A stretch of DNA of 64,000 nucleotides from CBDDCX01 sp965226925 (GTDB taxonomy: Bacteria > Gemmatimonadota > Gemmatimonadetes > Longimicrobiales > Gaopeijiaceae). Shown here in pieces: positions 9,124 to 16,232 of the stretch (the first letter of the stretch is position 1; every line of letters begins with the position of its first letter). The notes under the pieces are model-generated. The model saw only the letters and a program-made list of their open reading frames with translations. It was not told where the DNA came from and did not search any database. The stretch spans positions 248,001-312,000 of the forward strand of contig CBDDEN010000009.1 of NCBI GenBank assembly GCA_965226925.1. Reading direction: 5' to 3'. The translations under genes and the position numbers were made by a program.

Positions 9124-10509
9124 GTGAACCTAACGCCTGCCCAGAAGGAACCCCTCAAGGGGCCGGGCCGTTTCCTCATGGCGATGGGTGCCGTCGAGTG
9201 CGTCCTGCTGGCGACCACTGCATGGTGGCCGGGTCGCGGCTTCCCTTTCCCCGGCCTGGGATTGGTCGGCGGCGCCTTCCTGGCCTACGCTCTCGCAGCC
9301 AGGGCGACCGGACGTGCCGGACACGGTTCGGCGGCCGACCTGGAAGAGGCCCCGATGGCGTCGGCCGACGCGGCCCGCCCGCCAAGCACCGGAGCCTCCG
9401 ACGCGCTACGCTCGGATCGCGCCGCACTCATGATCGTCTGGGGTTGGGCGGTGGCCGTTCGCCTGATCCTGCTCCCGCTGGCCCCAGAGCTCACGGACGA
9501 CTTCTACCGATACCTCTGGGACGGACACGTCCAGCTCCAGGGGGTGAACCCGTACCTTCACGCGCCGGGCGACCCGGCACTGGAGGCGCTCCGGACACCG
9601 TGGCACGGGCTCATCAACAACCCCTCCGTGTCTACGATCTACCCACCTCTCGCACAGGTCGTGTTCCTCCTGAACGCGCTTCTCTGCGGGACCATCTTGG
9701 GTCTCAAGGTGGTGTGGCTCGGGCTGGATCTCCTGACAGCCTGGCTTCTGTCCAGGGTGGCGGCCAGGTCGGGCCGCGACCCATTGGGAGTGCTGACACT
9801 CTACCTGTGGTCCCCGCTGCTCATTCTCGAAACCGCATGGAACGGGCACCTCGAGACCTTGGGGCTCGTGTTCGTCGCTCTGCTCCTCTACGTCGGAGCG
9901 CATCCTGTGCGGGTCGGTCTCGCCCTTGGATTCGCGACCCTGGCCAAGTTCGCGCCAGCCGCCGCCCTCCCCCCTCTCTGGAGGCGTTACGGATGGCGCG
10001 CAGTGCTGGCTTTCGGGCTCACGCTCGCGGTGCTCTACCTGCCCTACGCAGCGGCCGGATCGATGCTGTGGGGGGGGCTTTCGACGTTCGCCGAGCACTG
10101 GCGATTCCAGGAGGGCGCATTCGCGGTGATCGAGTGGGTCGTTCCCGGCCCGCGCGCGCCTCGGGTGGTGGCGGGACTGATCGTCCTCGGGGTCGTCGGA
10201 TGGACCGCCCTTAGGTCCTACGATGCCGAGAGGTCTCTCTTCTGGATTCTCGGGGCCGGCCTGCTCCTCTCCCACACGATCCACCCCTGGTACGTACTGT
10301 GGGCCCTCCCCTTCGCGGCGCTCCGCCGGAGCAGGGCGTGGATCCTGCTAAGCGGGCTCGTATTCCTCGGCTACTGGGGCCTCGAGACGTATCACACTCA
10401 GGGGGTCTGGCCGCAGCCCGTGTGGGCGCGCCTTCTGCTCTGGACGCCCGTGTTCGCGCTGCTCGCTTACGACGCCCGCAGGGGCACCGGGCGAGGAGTA
10501 ACCGGATAG
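9124..10509 (+). CDS. Polytopic GT-C glycosyltransferase (GT87/mannosyltransferase-like)
   Basis: This 461-residue integral membrane protein has many hydrophobic helices. It carries the motif TDDFYRYLWDGHVQLQG followed by NPYLHAP in the first large extracytoplasmic loop and STIYPPLAQ further on, a pattern typical of GT-C enzymes that take a sugar from a polyprenyl-phosphate donor. The start is a GTG at 9124. Together with the adjacent GT2 gene, which could make such a donor, it forms a plausible donor-synthesis and transfer pair. Its last 162 bases overlap the convergent glycosyltransferase at 10348-11940. The acceptor is unknown. Confidence 0.82.
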   Translation: MNLTPAQKEPLKGPGRFLMAMGAVECVLLATTAWWPGRGFPFPGLGLVGGAFLAYALAARATGRAGHGSAADLEEAPMASADAARPPSTGASDALRSDRAALMIVWGWAVAVRLILLPLAPELTDDFYRYLWDGHVQLQGVNPYLHAPGDPALEALRTPWHGLINNPSVSTIYPPLAQVVFLLNALLCGTILGLKVVWLGLDLLTAWLLSRVAARSGRDPLGVLTLYLWSPLLILETAWNGHLETLGLVFVALLLYVGAHPVRVGLALGFATLAKFAPAAALPPLWRRYGWRAVLAFGLTLAVLYLPYAAAGSMLWGGLSTFAEHWRFQEGAFAVIEWVVPGPRAPRVVAGLIVLGVVGWTALRSYDAERSLFWILGAGLLLSHTIHPWYVLWALPFAALRRSRAWILLSGLVFLGYWGLETYHTQGVWPQPVWARLLLWTPVFALLAYDARRGTGRGVTG

Positions 10510-11940
10510 CTCGTGGAGCCCCCGGAGGCCCAGACCGAGGTAGCCGGAGCCGAATAGCACGATGAACGGTACGGATCCGTAAAAGCCGGCCGCAATCGCG
10601 CCGAACAGATAGCCGACCATGACCGCTCCGACCGACAGCTTCAGAATCAGATTCCGGGTGGGCGAGGGTGCCCGATAGGACGTGCGGGCCGCCCCACCCT
10701 TCTTCGGAGTCCGAACGAACGTGTCGTCGCCCCCCGGGACGAGGCCCCGGATCACTGAACCGGTTACGGCGACCGTCAGCCCCACACCCAGCGCCAGCGC
10801 CTGCGGAACCGCACGCACGCTCCACGTCCACTCCCGGCCCCGCCGGCGGGCCGCCTGAGAGTAGAAGACCAGGAAGGGCAGGCTGGCAGCCGCGAACACG
10901 AGAAGGTCGGGCAACAGATAGTGCTCGACTCCAAGGGACCGCCTGGCGACTTGGGAAGGCAGCAGCAGTAGCCCCAACATCAGGGTGAGCGGATGGGCGA
11001 GGTGGCCACACAGGTGCACCGTCGCCTCCAGCTTCACGGCGAGGGGCCACGGTCCCCGGAGCAACTCCGGCAGGACCTTCCTCGCGGTCTGGATCCCCCC
11101 TTGAGCCCAACGCCTCTGCTGTACCTCGAGCGCACACACGGTGGACGGGATCTCGGCAGGGACACCCACGTCCTCCAGAAAGACGAAGTCCCATCCCTTC
11201 ATCTGTGCCCGGTAGCTGAGATCCAGATCTTCGGTGAGCGTATCGGCCAACCAACCCCCGGCGTCTCCGACGCACGTACGCCGCCACATTCCGGCGGTGC
11301 CGTTGAAGTTGAAGAAGCGCCCGCTCTTGTACCGGCCCCCCTGCTCGAAGAAGAAGTGGCCGTCGAGAAAGAGACTCTGGCCCTTGGTCAGCCAGCTCTC
11401 GTCCGCGTTCAGATGGTCCCAGCGAGCTTGCACCATCCCCACCGCCGAATCACGGAAGGGGGGCAGGAGGCTCCGGATCAGGTCCGGCGGCGCCACGAAG
11501 TCCGCGTCCAGCACGAGGAGGAACTCAGCCGGTGATCGGTCGGTGCCGTAGGCCAGGGCGCCCGCTTTGTAGCCGTCTCGCGTCGGTCGGCGAACGTGCT
11601 CCACCGCGACACCACGCGCCCGCCACTCCGCAGCCAGTGCCCGTGCGATTGGGGCCGTTTCGTCGGTGGAGTCGTCCAGGATCTGCACGTCGAATAGATG
11701 ACGAGGATAGTCCTGCGCACACGCCGCATCGACGAGCCGGTCGATGACGTGAAGCTCATTGTAGACGGGAAGCTGTATGGTGACGCGAGGAAGCTCGGAC
11801 TCCGGCCACGGATCCCGAACCGCCGAGCGCTCTCGCCGAGAGAGCCACAGCAGATACGTCCGGTGCAGCGCGAAGGGAAAGAGCAGGGCGAGCACTCCGG
11901 CCGTGACCGACAAGGTGAGGTACGCAAGCGCTTCCGGCAT
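10348..11940 (-). CDS. Membrane-anchored processive-type GT2 glycosyltransferase (cellulose synthase-like fold)
   Basis: This 530-residue protein has an N-terminal membrane helix, a cytosolic GT2 domain and several C-terminal helices. The catalytic set is complete: TIQLPVYNE and the DDSTD region, LDADF (DxD), LTEDLDL (TED) and QQRRWAQGG (QxxRW). This pattern occurs in cellulose-synthase-like and ceramide-glucosyltransferase-like enzymes that extend or transfer sugars at the membrane. The recognisable protein ends near GLHELSGY, about 10520. The final roughly 50 residues are polar, low in complexity and antisense to the end of the convergent GT-C gene, so an ancestral stop codon may have been lost. 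Confidence 0.85.
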   Translation of the reverse strand: MPEALAYLTLSVTAGVLALLFPFALHRTYLLWLSRRERSAVRDPWPESELPRVTIQLPVYNELHVIDRLVDAACAQDYPRHLFDVQILDDSTDETAPIARALAAEWRARGVAVEHVRRPTRDGYKAGALAYGTDRSPAEFLLVLDADFVAPPDLIRSLLPPFRDSAVGMVQARWDHLNADESWLTKGQSLFLDGHFFFEQGGRYKSGRFFNFNGTAGMWRRTCVGDAGGWLADTLTEDLDLSYRAQMKGWDFVFLEDVGVPAEIPSTVCALEVQQRRWAQGGIQTARKVLPELLRGPWPLAVKLEATVHLCGHLAHPLTLMLGLLLLPSQVARRSLGVEHYLLPDLLVFAAASLPFLVFYSQAARRRGREWTWSVRAVPQALALGVGLTVAVTGSVIRGLVPGGDDTFVRTPKKGGAARTSYRAPSPTRNLILKLSVGAVMVGYLFGAIAAGFYGSVPFIVLFGSGYLGLGLRGLHELSGYSSPGAPAGVVSEQREHGRPEQKARPHGLRPDPLSVIRLEAPVAEEYEPA

Positions 11941-12078
11941 TCGGCTCGCCCAGGTGAAGAAGTCAGGTGATCGGTGGGCTTCGGGACTCTAGCGTATCCC
12001 CAACCCGGCCGCCGGCAACCGGGTTCCGCGCCACCACACCCGGAGGGACCGCAAGTTGTCGGCCCACTGAGGCCAGAC

Positions 12079-12543
12079 CTAAGGGCTCTCCTCGATCTCG
12101 GCCGTCCAGCCGATCTCCACCGCGCCCTTCAGGCTCTGGGCCGTGGGACACTTGTCCACGTGCCGAGCCAACGCCTTGTCCACGATCTCACGAGTTCCCT
12201 CGGGAATCCGGATGGTGTACTGAACATGGACCTCGGTAAGGACCGGCATCCCGTCCCGCATCTCGTTGATCCCCTCGGCACTCGACCGGATGTGATCGCT
12301 CGGCAGCCTGACCCCGCGCACCTCCAGTGCGCCGATGAGAGTCCCGAGTAGTCAGCCGGCTGCGGCGGCCACGATGTAGTCGACAGGCAGAGGCAGATTG
12401 GGCTCCTGTTCCAAACCGTAATGCGCCTTTACCGGACCGTGCACACCGAAGTCGACCTGGGTGCCATCCTCCAGCAGGGCCCGCCGATGTACACCCGACA
12501 GCCTCCCGACCTCCGATCGTGCGACGTAGAACGGATCGCTCAT
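12079..12543 (-). CDS. OsmC-family protein, candidate selenoprotein (in-frame TGA at residue 64)
   Basis: Read through one TGA at 12354-12352, this is a complete 154-residue OsmC/Ohr-type protein. The upstream half ends PLPVDYIVAAAAG and the downstream half begins LLGTLIGALEVRGV. In OsmC proteins the residue after this Gly is the conserved peroxidatic Cys, so the TGA lies exactly where Cys is expected. The second family cysteine is present at residue 132 in DKCPTAQSL. A GC-rich hairpin follows the TGA (separate entry). Sec-containing OsmC-like proteins have been reported from marine metagenomes. The alternative, a nonsense mutation in a pseudogene, is less attractive because the frame is otherwise intact on both sides. 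The start ATG at 12543 overlaps the stop of the upstream 63-residue gene. Confidence 0.8.
12310..12354 (-). promoter_or_regulatory. UGA codon plus SECIS-like stem-loop in osmC
   Basis: On the reverse strand, 25 nt separate the UGA (12354-12352) from the apical loop of a hairpin. The upper stem is GCGCAC (12332-12327) pairing perfectly with GUGCGC (12321-12316) around a five-base loop UGGAG. A lower stem GACUC (12343-12339) pairs with GGGUC (12314-12310) with one G-U. The 5' side of the internal loop is UCAUCG. A short apical loop with G in its first two positions, placed within roughly 16-37 nt of the UGA, fits the general bacterial SECIS description. No sel genes or tRNA-Sec are in this window. 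Confidence 0.68.
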
Positions 12544-12731
12544 TCCGGCACCTCCTCCTTGTGTTCCGTGGCCGCTTCGAATCCCGGGCATGTCAGCACG
12601 GGGAGCGGCGGGTACTTCCGATAGCGCGAGTCCTCTCGCGATCGCTCGCAGAAATAAAAGATAGACCCTCGCTCGTTCTCGACCACCCGGACGAACACAC
12701 ACCTCTCGCACAGCCCCACCGGACCGCTCAC
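12540..12731 (-). CDS. Small cysteine-rich conserved protein (63 aa)
   Basis: This 63-residue protein has four cysteines: a CERC pair at 8-11, one in FYFCERS near 28 and one in LTCPGFE near 48. They could form a zinc or iron site. It lies between pgeF and osmC, with 4-base ATGA overlaps at both ends, so all three are almost certainly translated from one mRNA in coupled fashion. The pattern of N-terminal CxxC, central aromatic-CERS and C-terminal CPGFE resembles small uncharacterised proteins seen in related genomes. I do not know a function. The coupling to a redox enzyme suggests a redox or metal role, which is inference only. Confidence 0.75.
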   Translation of the reverse strand: MSGPVGLCERCVFVRVVENERGSIFYFCERSREDSRYRKYPPLPVLTCPGFEAATEHKEEVPE

Positions 12732-13465
12732 GGCCGGATGCCCAACAGGGCCGCCTGGCGCTCAGACCGGCCACCGCGGTGGGAGAATAACCCGGCCGTT
12801 CCACAGAGCGTGCATTGCTCCGAAACCGTGACGTGGTCTTCCACCATGCCGAGCTCCACCGCCTGGGAGACCAAGAGGGCCCGTACGTCCACGGGCGCAG
12901 GACCGGACGGAACCGGCAAGCCGAGAGCGGCGAATACCTCGGGACCCACCTCATAGCAGGTGCCGCAGATCGCAGGTCCCAGATGCACGTGCAGGTGGGC
13001 GGGCTTCGATGCGAAACCCCTTCGAAGTGCCAGCACACCCGCGGACAGGATGCCGGCGGCGATGCCCCTCCACCCAGCGTGTAGGAGAGCGACCACACGC
13101 CGCTCCGAATCGACCATGTAGACGGGCACACAATCGGCTACCGTGACCGCCAGAAGCACACCCGCCTTCGAGGTGGCATGTCCGTCGGCCGGTTCGCTCT
13201 TTACGTGCACCCCGCGGGGAAGATCGTAGTGGACGGCCACGCGAGTTTCGTGCACCTGCGGAGTGTGGGCCACCGCCCAGAAGCCCGCCGCCTCGAGAAG
13301 GGTCTTCCAGCGCTCGGCCGACGACGGTGGAGGCGCATCGCCGAAGAGCCGCAGATCGAAGGGTTCGTCCGAGCGACCGGCATGGGTAATACCGGCCATC
13401 AGCCAGGGGAAACGGTCCGCCCACTCACCCACCGGATGAAAAGGGATCGAGGAGTCAGGGCGCAT
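12728..13465 (-). CDS. pgeF: Peptidoglycan editing factor / multicopper-polyphenol-oxidase-like (DUF152)
   Basis: The protein matches the YfiH/PgeF family throughout. Diagnostic stretches are THAGRSDEPFDL near the N terminus, HTPQVHETRV, LLAVTVADCVPV, VALLHAGWRGIAAGIL and HLGPAICGTCYEVG, which carry the family's metal-binding His and Cys residues. In E. coli the homologue removes peptidoglycan precursors that carry L-Ser in place of L-Ala; other members have purine-nucleoside or laccase-like activity in vitro. The frame is open to a TTG at 13501, but the ATG at 13465 is preceded by GGGAG at good spacing and is chosen, giving 245 residues. It is the first gene of the pgeF - CxxC - osmC operon. 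Confidence 0.88.
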   Translation of the reverse strand: MRPDSSIPFHPVGEWADRFPWLMAGITHAGRSDEPFDLRLFGDAPPPSSAERWKTLLEAAGFWAVAHTPQVHETRVAVHYDLPRGVHVKSEPADGHATSKAGVLLAVTVADCVPVYMVDSERRVVALLHAGWRGIAAGILSAGVLALRRGFASKPAHLHVHLGPAICGTCYEVGPEVFAALGLPVPSGPAPVDVRALLVSQAVELGMVEDHVTVSEQCTLCGTAGLFSHRGGRSERQAALLGIRP

Positions 13466-13526
13466 GCAAGGGATACTCCCGCGTCGGGCCCGGATAATCA
13501 AGTGACCACGGAGCGGTTCCTCCCGC

Positions 13527-15986
13527 CTACATCACCCCCGTCACGCGCAGGCCTACCACCAGAGTCCGGGGCAGCCCCGGACGTAGCCCAGCCGGACGTC
13601 TCGCCACGCTGTACCGCTCGTCCGAGACGTTTTGAACGCCGGCGAACAGCGTGCCGATACCGCCCACGTGCATCTCTCCGGCGAAGTTGAACACGACGTA
13701 CGCGTCCGTCCCTTCACCTTCGGGTATGCGCCCCTGCCCGGCACGGGTGCGCATGGCACCCGCGGCCACCGTGGACAGCGTCACACTCCACCCCGGGCGA
13801 TCGTACCCGATGCTCCCGCTCATCTGGTGCTCGGGGAGGTAGGGGAGCCGATCGCCGATCCCCACCTCGCCCCACGGGTCGTAATCGGAGTCGAACGTGG
13901 ACCGAAATTCGGCGCGTGTATGCGTGTAGGTGACCCGGACCGGCACACGAGCGTCCCAATCACGTCCCCATCCGACGTCGTAGTCGACGGAGGCCTCGAC
14001 GCCCATCACGGAGGCTTCGCCGCCGTTGAACGCCTCCCCGGTGCCGTCCTCGGCGGTCGCGAGCGTCGCCCGCCCGAGGACATTCGTGTAGTCGCTGTAG
14101 AACACGCTCGCCTGGGCGGCCAAGCCAGAGCCTCGCCACCGGCCTCCCACCTCGTAGTTCACGCTACTCTCCGGGCGGGTCGCCTCGTCGGCTCCGGGGC
14201 CCTGCGGTCCGAATCCCCTGTGCACCCCCCAGAAGAGGTTGAGGGCGGAAGCGGCCCGAAACGAAAACCCTACTCCCGGTATCCAAGCGTCCACCCCGTT
14301 CTCACGGGTGCCTTCCGGCACCGCCCACGCCGGATCGTCCTTGGCGTAGTCCGTCCGGGTGAAATCGATATGCTCGAAACGGATCCCGGGGGACAACACG
14401 AGACGTCCGAGCTCGATTTCGTCCTGGACGAAAAACGCGAACGCGTCCGCCGAACTCACCCGGTTGGACTGGCTTCCGGGCTCCCCGGGAGTCGTCAGGA
14501 CCATGCGACCGTCCTCCATGCGGAACGCGTCCTCCCACTGAAAGCGATCTTCCTGGTCACGGTGGAGCCGGAGCCCGACCTCCAGAGAATGAACGCCCAG
14601 CCCGAGACCCAACGTCGACTGGACCCCTTCGGCGAAGTAGTCACGGTTGTTCGCCCTCACTTTCAGCGCGTCGGAATCGCTCCCCTCGCCACGAAGAACG
14701 GCCAGGGCCGCGGGATGCTCGTCGGGAGAGTCGAGGACACTGCTGATTCCGGCGCCGAGAACGCTTCGCAGCTTGTACCAGTTTCGAGAGAAGTCATTGC
14801 GATAGGCCGTAGTCGTCACGTCGACCGCGCCGCGGACCCAGAAGTGGCGGAGCTGAATCTGCGAGTGCTCCGCCTTCATCAGGTCTGACTGGGACGCCGG
14901 GTATCGGAGTAGGGGATCGACGGCGAAGTCCGCGTCAGTGAGACCCAGATAGGTCGACGCCGACTCCTCGTCGGTGTATCCGAGCTTGAGCTCCAACTCC
15001 TGATACGACGGCTTATTGCGATCACTGTTGATCCGGACTTTGCCCATGAGGTCGGCCACGTCGAAGCCCGTCGGTGCGCCGCTGGCCAGCTTCTTGAACC
15101 CGTCGGTCTCCAGCGAGTAGGCCTCGAGCAGCCACCCGAAGCGGGCGCCGGAGTCGCCGACGCGTCCGTGACCCCTCAACGTGCCGTTCTCGCCCCCGGC
15201 TCCCTCCACGAACCAGGAGAGCCGATCGGGGATCGACGATGAAACGAGGTTGATGGCTCCCCCGATGGTGCGGGGACCATACCTGACCTGACTCGACCCT
15301 TTGCGCACCTCCACGGCCTCCATGCGACCGGCCACGGGAAAGTAGTAAGCGGCCGGAGCGGTGTACGGGGCGGGGGCGATGAGCACGCCGTCCTCCATGA
15401 GCGTGATCTTCGAGCTCCGGTCCACGCCCGTCCCTCTCAGACCGATGTTGGGCCGAAGGCCGAAGCCGTCCTCGTCTTGGACGTTCACTCCCGGCACGAG
15501 GCGCAGGAAGTCATGCACGTTGTCATACACGAAGGCCTGCCCCTCGAGGTCGGCAGCGAGCAGCACATGCGCCGCTCCCGGAACCTCGCCGACATCGAAC
15601 GGGTCACCGATCATCCGCGTGCGTTCCATGAGAACCTTGATCGGATCCAGGCGGATCGGCCCTGCTCCCATCTCCGCCGTCACGCGCACTTCCCTGTCGT
15701 CGACCACCGTCACCGTCCGGGTCACGGTCGAGTACCCCATCCGCACGAACTGAAGGGAGATCGTGCCCAAAGGCACACCCCGTAAATCGTAACGTCCGGC
15801 CTCATCGGTGAACGTGCGGAGGGACGTGCCCAGCACCTGCACCGAAGTCTCCGAAAGACCTGAGCCGTCTTCGGTGGCCTGCACCCGACCACGAATGCGG
15901 CCGGGACCGGCCTGTGCACTGAGGAAATGTGGAAGCAGCGAAGCAGCGATGATCAGCGGTAGCGTCCTGCGGACCAAGAAGCGCAT
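13527..15986 (-). CDS. TonB-dependent outer-membrane receptor, FecA-like
   Basis: This 819-residue receptor begins with a signal peptide (MRFLVRRTLPLIIAASLLPH, cut near LSAQA). A carboxypeptidase-regulatory-like beta domain follows (about 30-105), then a plug and a large beta-barrel ending in the usual hydrophobic-aromatic manner (VVGLRVTGVM). The plug contains RPNIGLRGTGVDRSSKI and the APAPYTAPAAYYFPV stretch, both highly typical of the ferric-dicitrate/FecA-like group. GGAGG lies upstream of the ATG. A Fur-box-like palindrome lies about 75 bases upstream of the start, consistent with iron control. No TonB or sigma/anti-sigma pair is adjacent. The exact ligand is not determined. Confidence 0.88.
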   Translation of the reverse strand: MRFLVRRTLPLIIAASLLPHFLSAQAGPGRIRGRVQATEDGSGLSETSVQVLGTSLRTFTDEAGRYDLRGVPLGTISLQFVRMGYSTVTRTVTVVDDREVRVTAEMGAGPIRLDPIKVLMERTRMIGDPFDVGEVPGAAHVLLAADLEGQAFVYDNVHDFLRLVPGVNVQDEDGFGLRPNIGLRGTGVDRSSKITLMEDGVLIAPAPYTAPAAYYFPVAGRMEAVEVRKGSSQVRYGPRTIGGAINLVSSSIPDRLSWFVEGAGGENGTLRGHGRVGDSGARFGWLLEAYSLETDGFKKLASGAPTGFDVADLMGKVRINSDRNKPSYQELELKLGYTDEESASTYLGLTDADFAVDPLLRYPASQSDLMKAEHSQIQLRHFWVRGAVDVTTTAYRNDFSRNWYKLRSVLGAGISSVLDSPDEHPAALAVLRGEGSDSDALKVRANNRDYFAEGVQSTLGLGLGVHSLEVGLRLHRDQEDRFQWEDAFRMEDGRMVLTTPGEPGSQSNRVSSADAFAFFVQDEIELGRLVLSPGIRFEHIDFTRTDYAKDDPAWAVPEGTRENGVDAWIPGVGFSFRAASALNLFWGVHRGFGPQGPGADEATRPESSVNYEVGGRWRGSGLAAQASVFYSDYTNVLGRATLATAEDGTGEAFNGGEASVMGVEASVDYDVGWGRDWDARVPVRVTYTHTRAEFRSTFDSDYDPWGEVGIGDRLPYLPEHQMSGSIGYDRPGWSVTLSTVAAGAMRTRAGQGRIPEGEGTDAYVVFNFAGEMHVGGIGTLFAGVQNVSDERYSVARRPAGLRPGLPRTLVVGLRVTGVM

Positions 15987-16058
15987 GGGTCCTGGCCTCC
16001 CTAGCCATCTATGTGTAAACCGTGTCGCCGAACCGTAAGCCGCCCGACGGCCGTTAGA

Positions 16059-16073
16059 TGAGAACGATTCTCA
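16059..16073. promoter_or_regulatory. Fur-box-like palindrome upstream of the FecA-like receptor
   Basis: TGAGAACGATTCTCA is a near-perfect 7-1-7 inverted repeat that follows the Fur pattern TGATAATnATTATCA with 11 of 14 matches. It lies in the 246-base gap between the receptor (start 15986, reverse) and sucA (start 16233, forward). It is closer to the receptor, which is the expected iron-regulated target. Confidence 0.7.
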
Positions 16074-16232
16074 TTCCCAACCAAGAAGATACGCTCTGTC
16101 GGTCGGGGGGACAACAACCGGTTCAAGCTTGAGTCAGGGCTCGCCGACAAAGGAAAATCCACTAGGTTAGGAGTTCCATTTCCTACATTACGCGAACCGT
16201 CTTTTTCGGGTTCAGCCCCGAAGCCGTGAGCG

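Noticed and set aside
12079..12321. osmC treated as an 80-residue gene starting at GTG 12321
   Set aside because: It would lack the first half of the OsmC fold. The upstream frame continues seamlessly to the TGA, so one gene with Sec or a point stop is the better reading.
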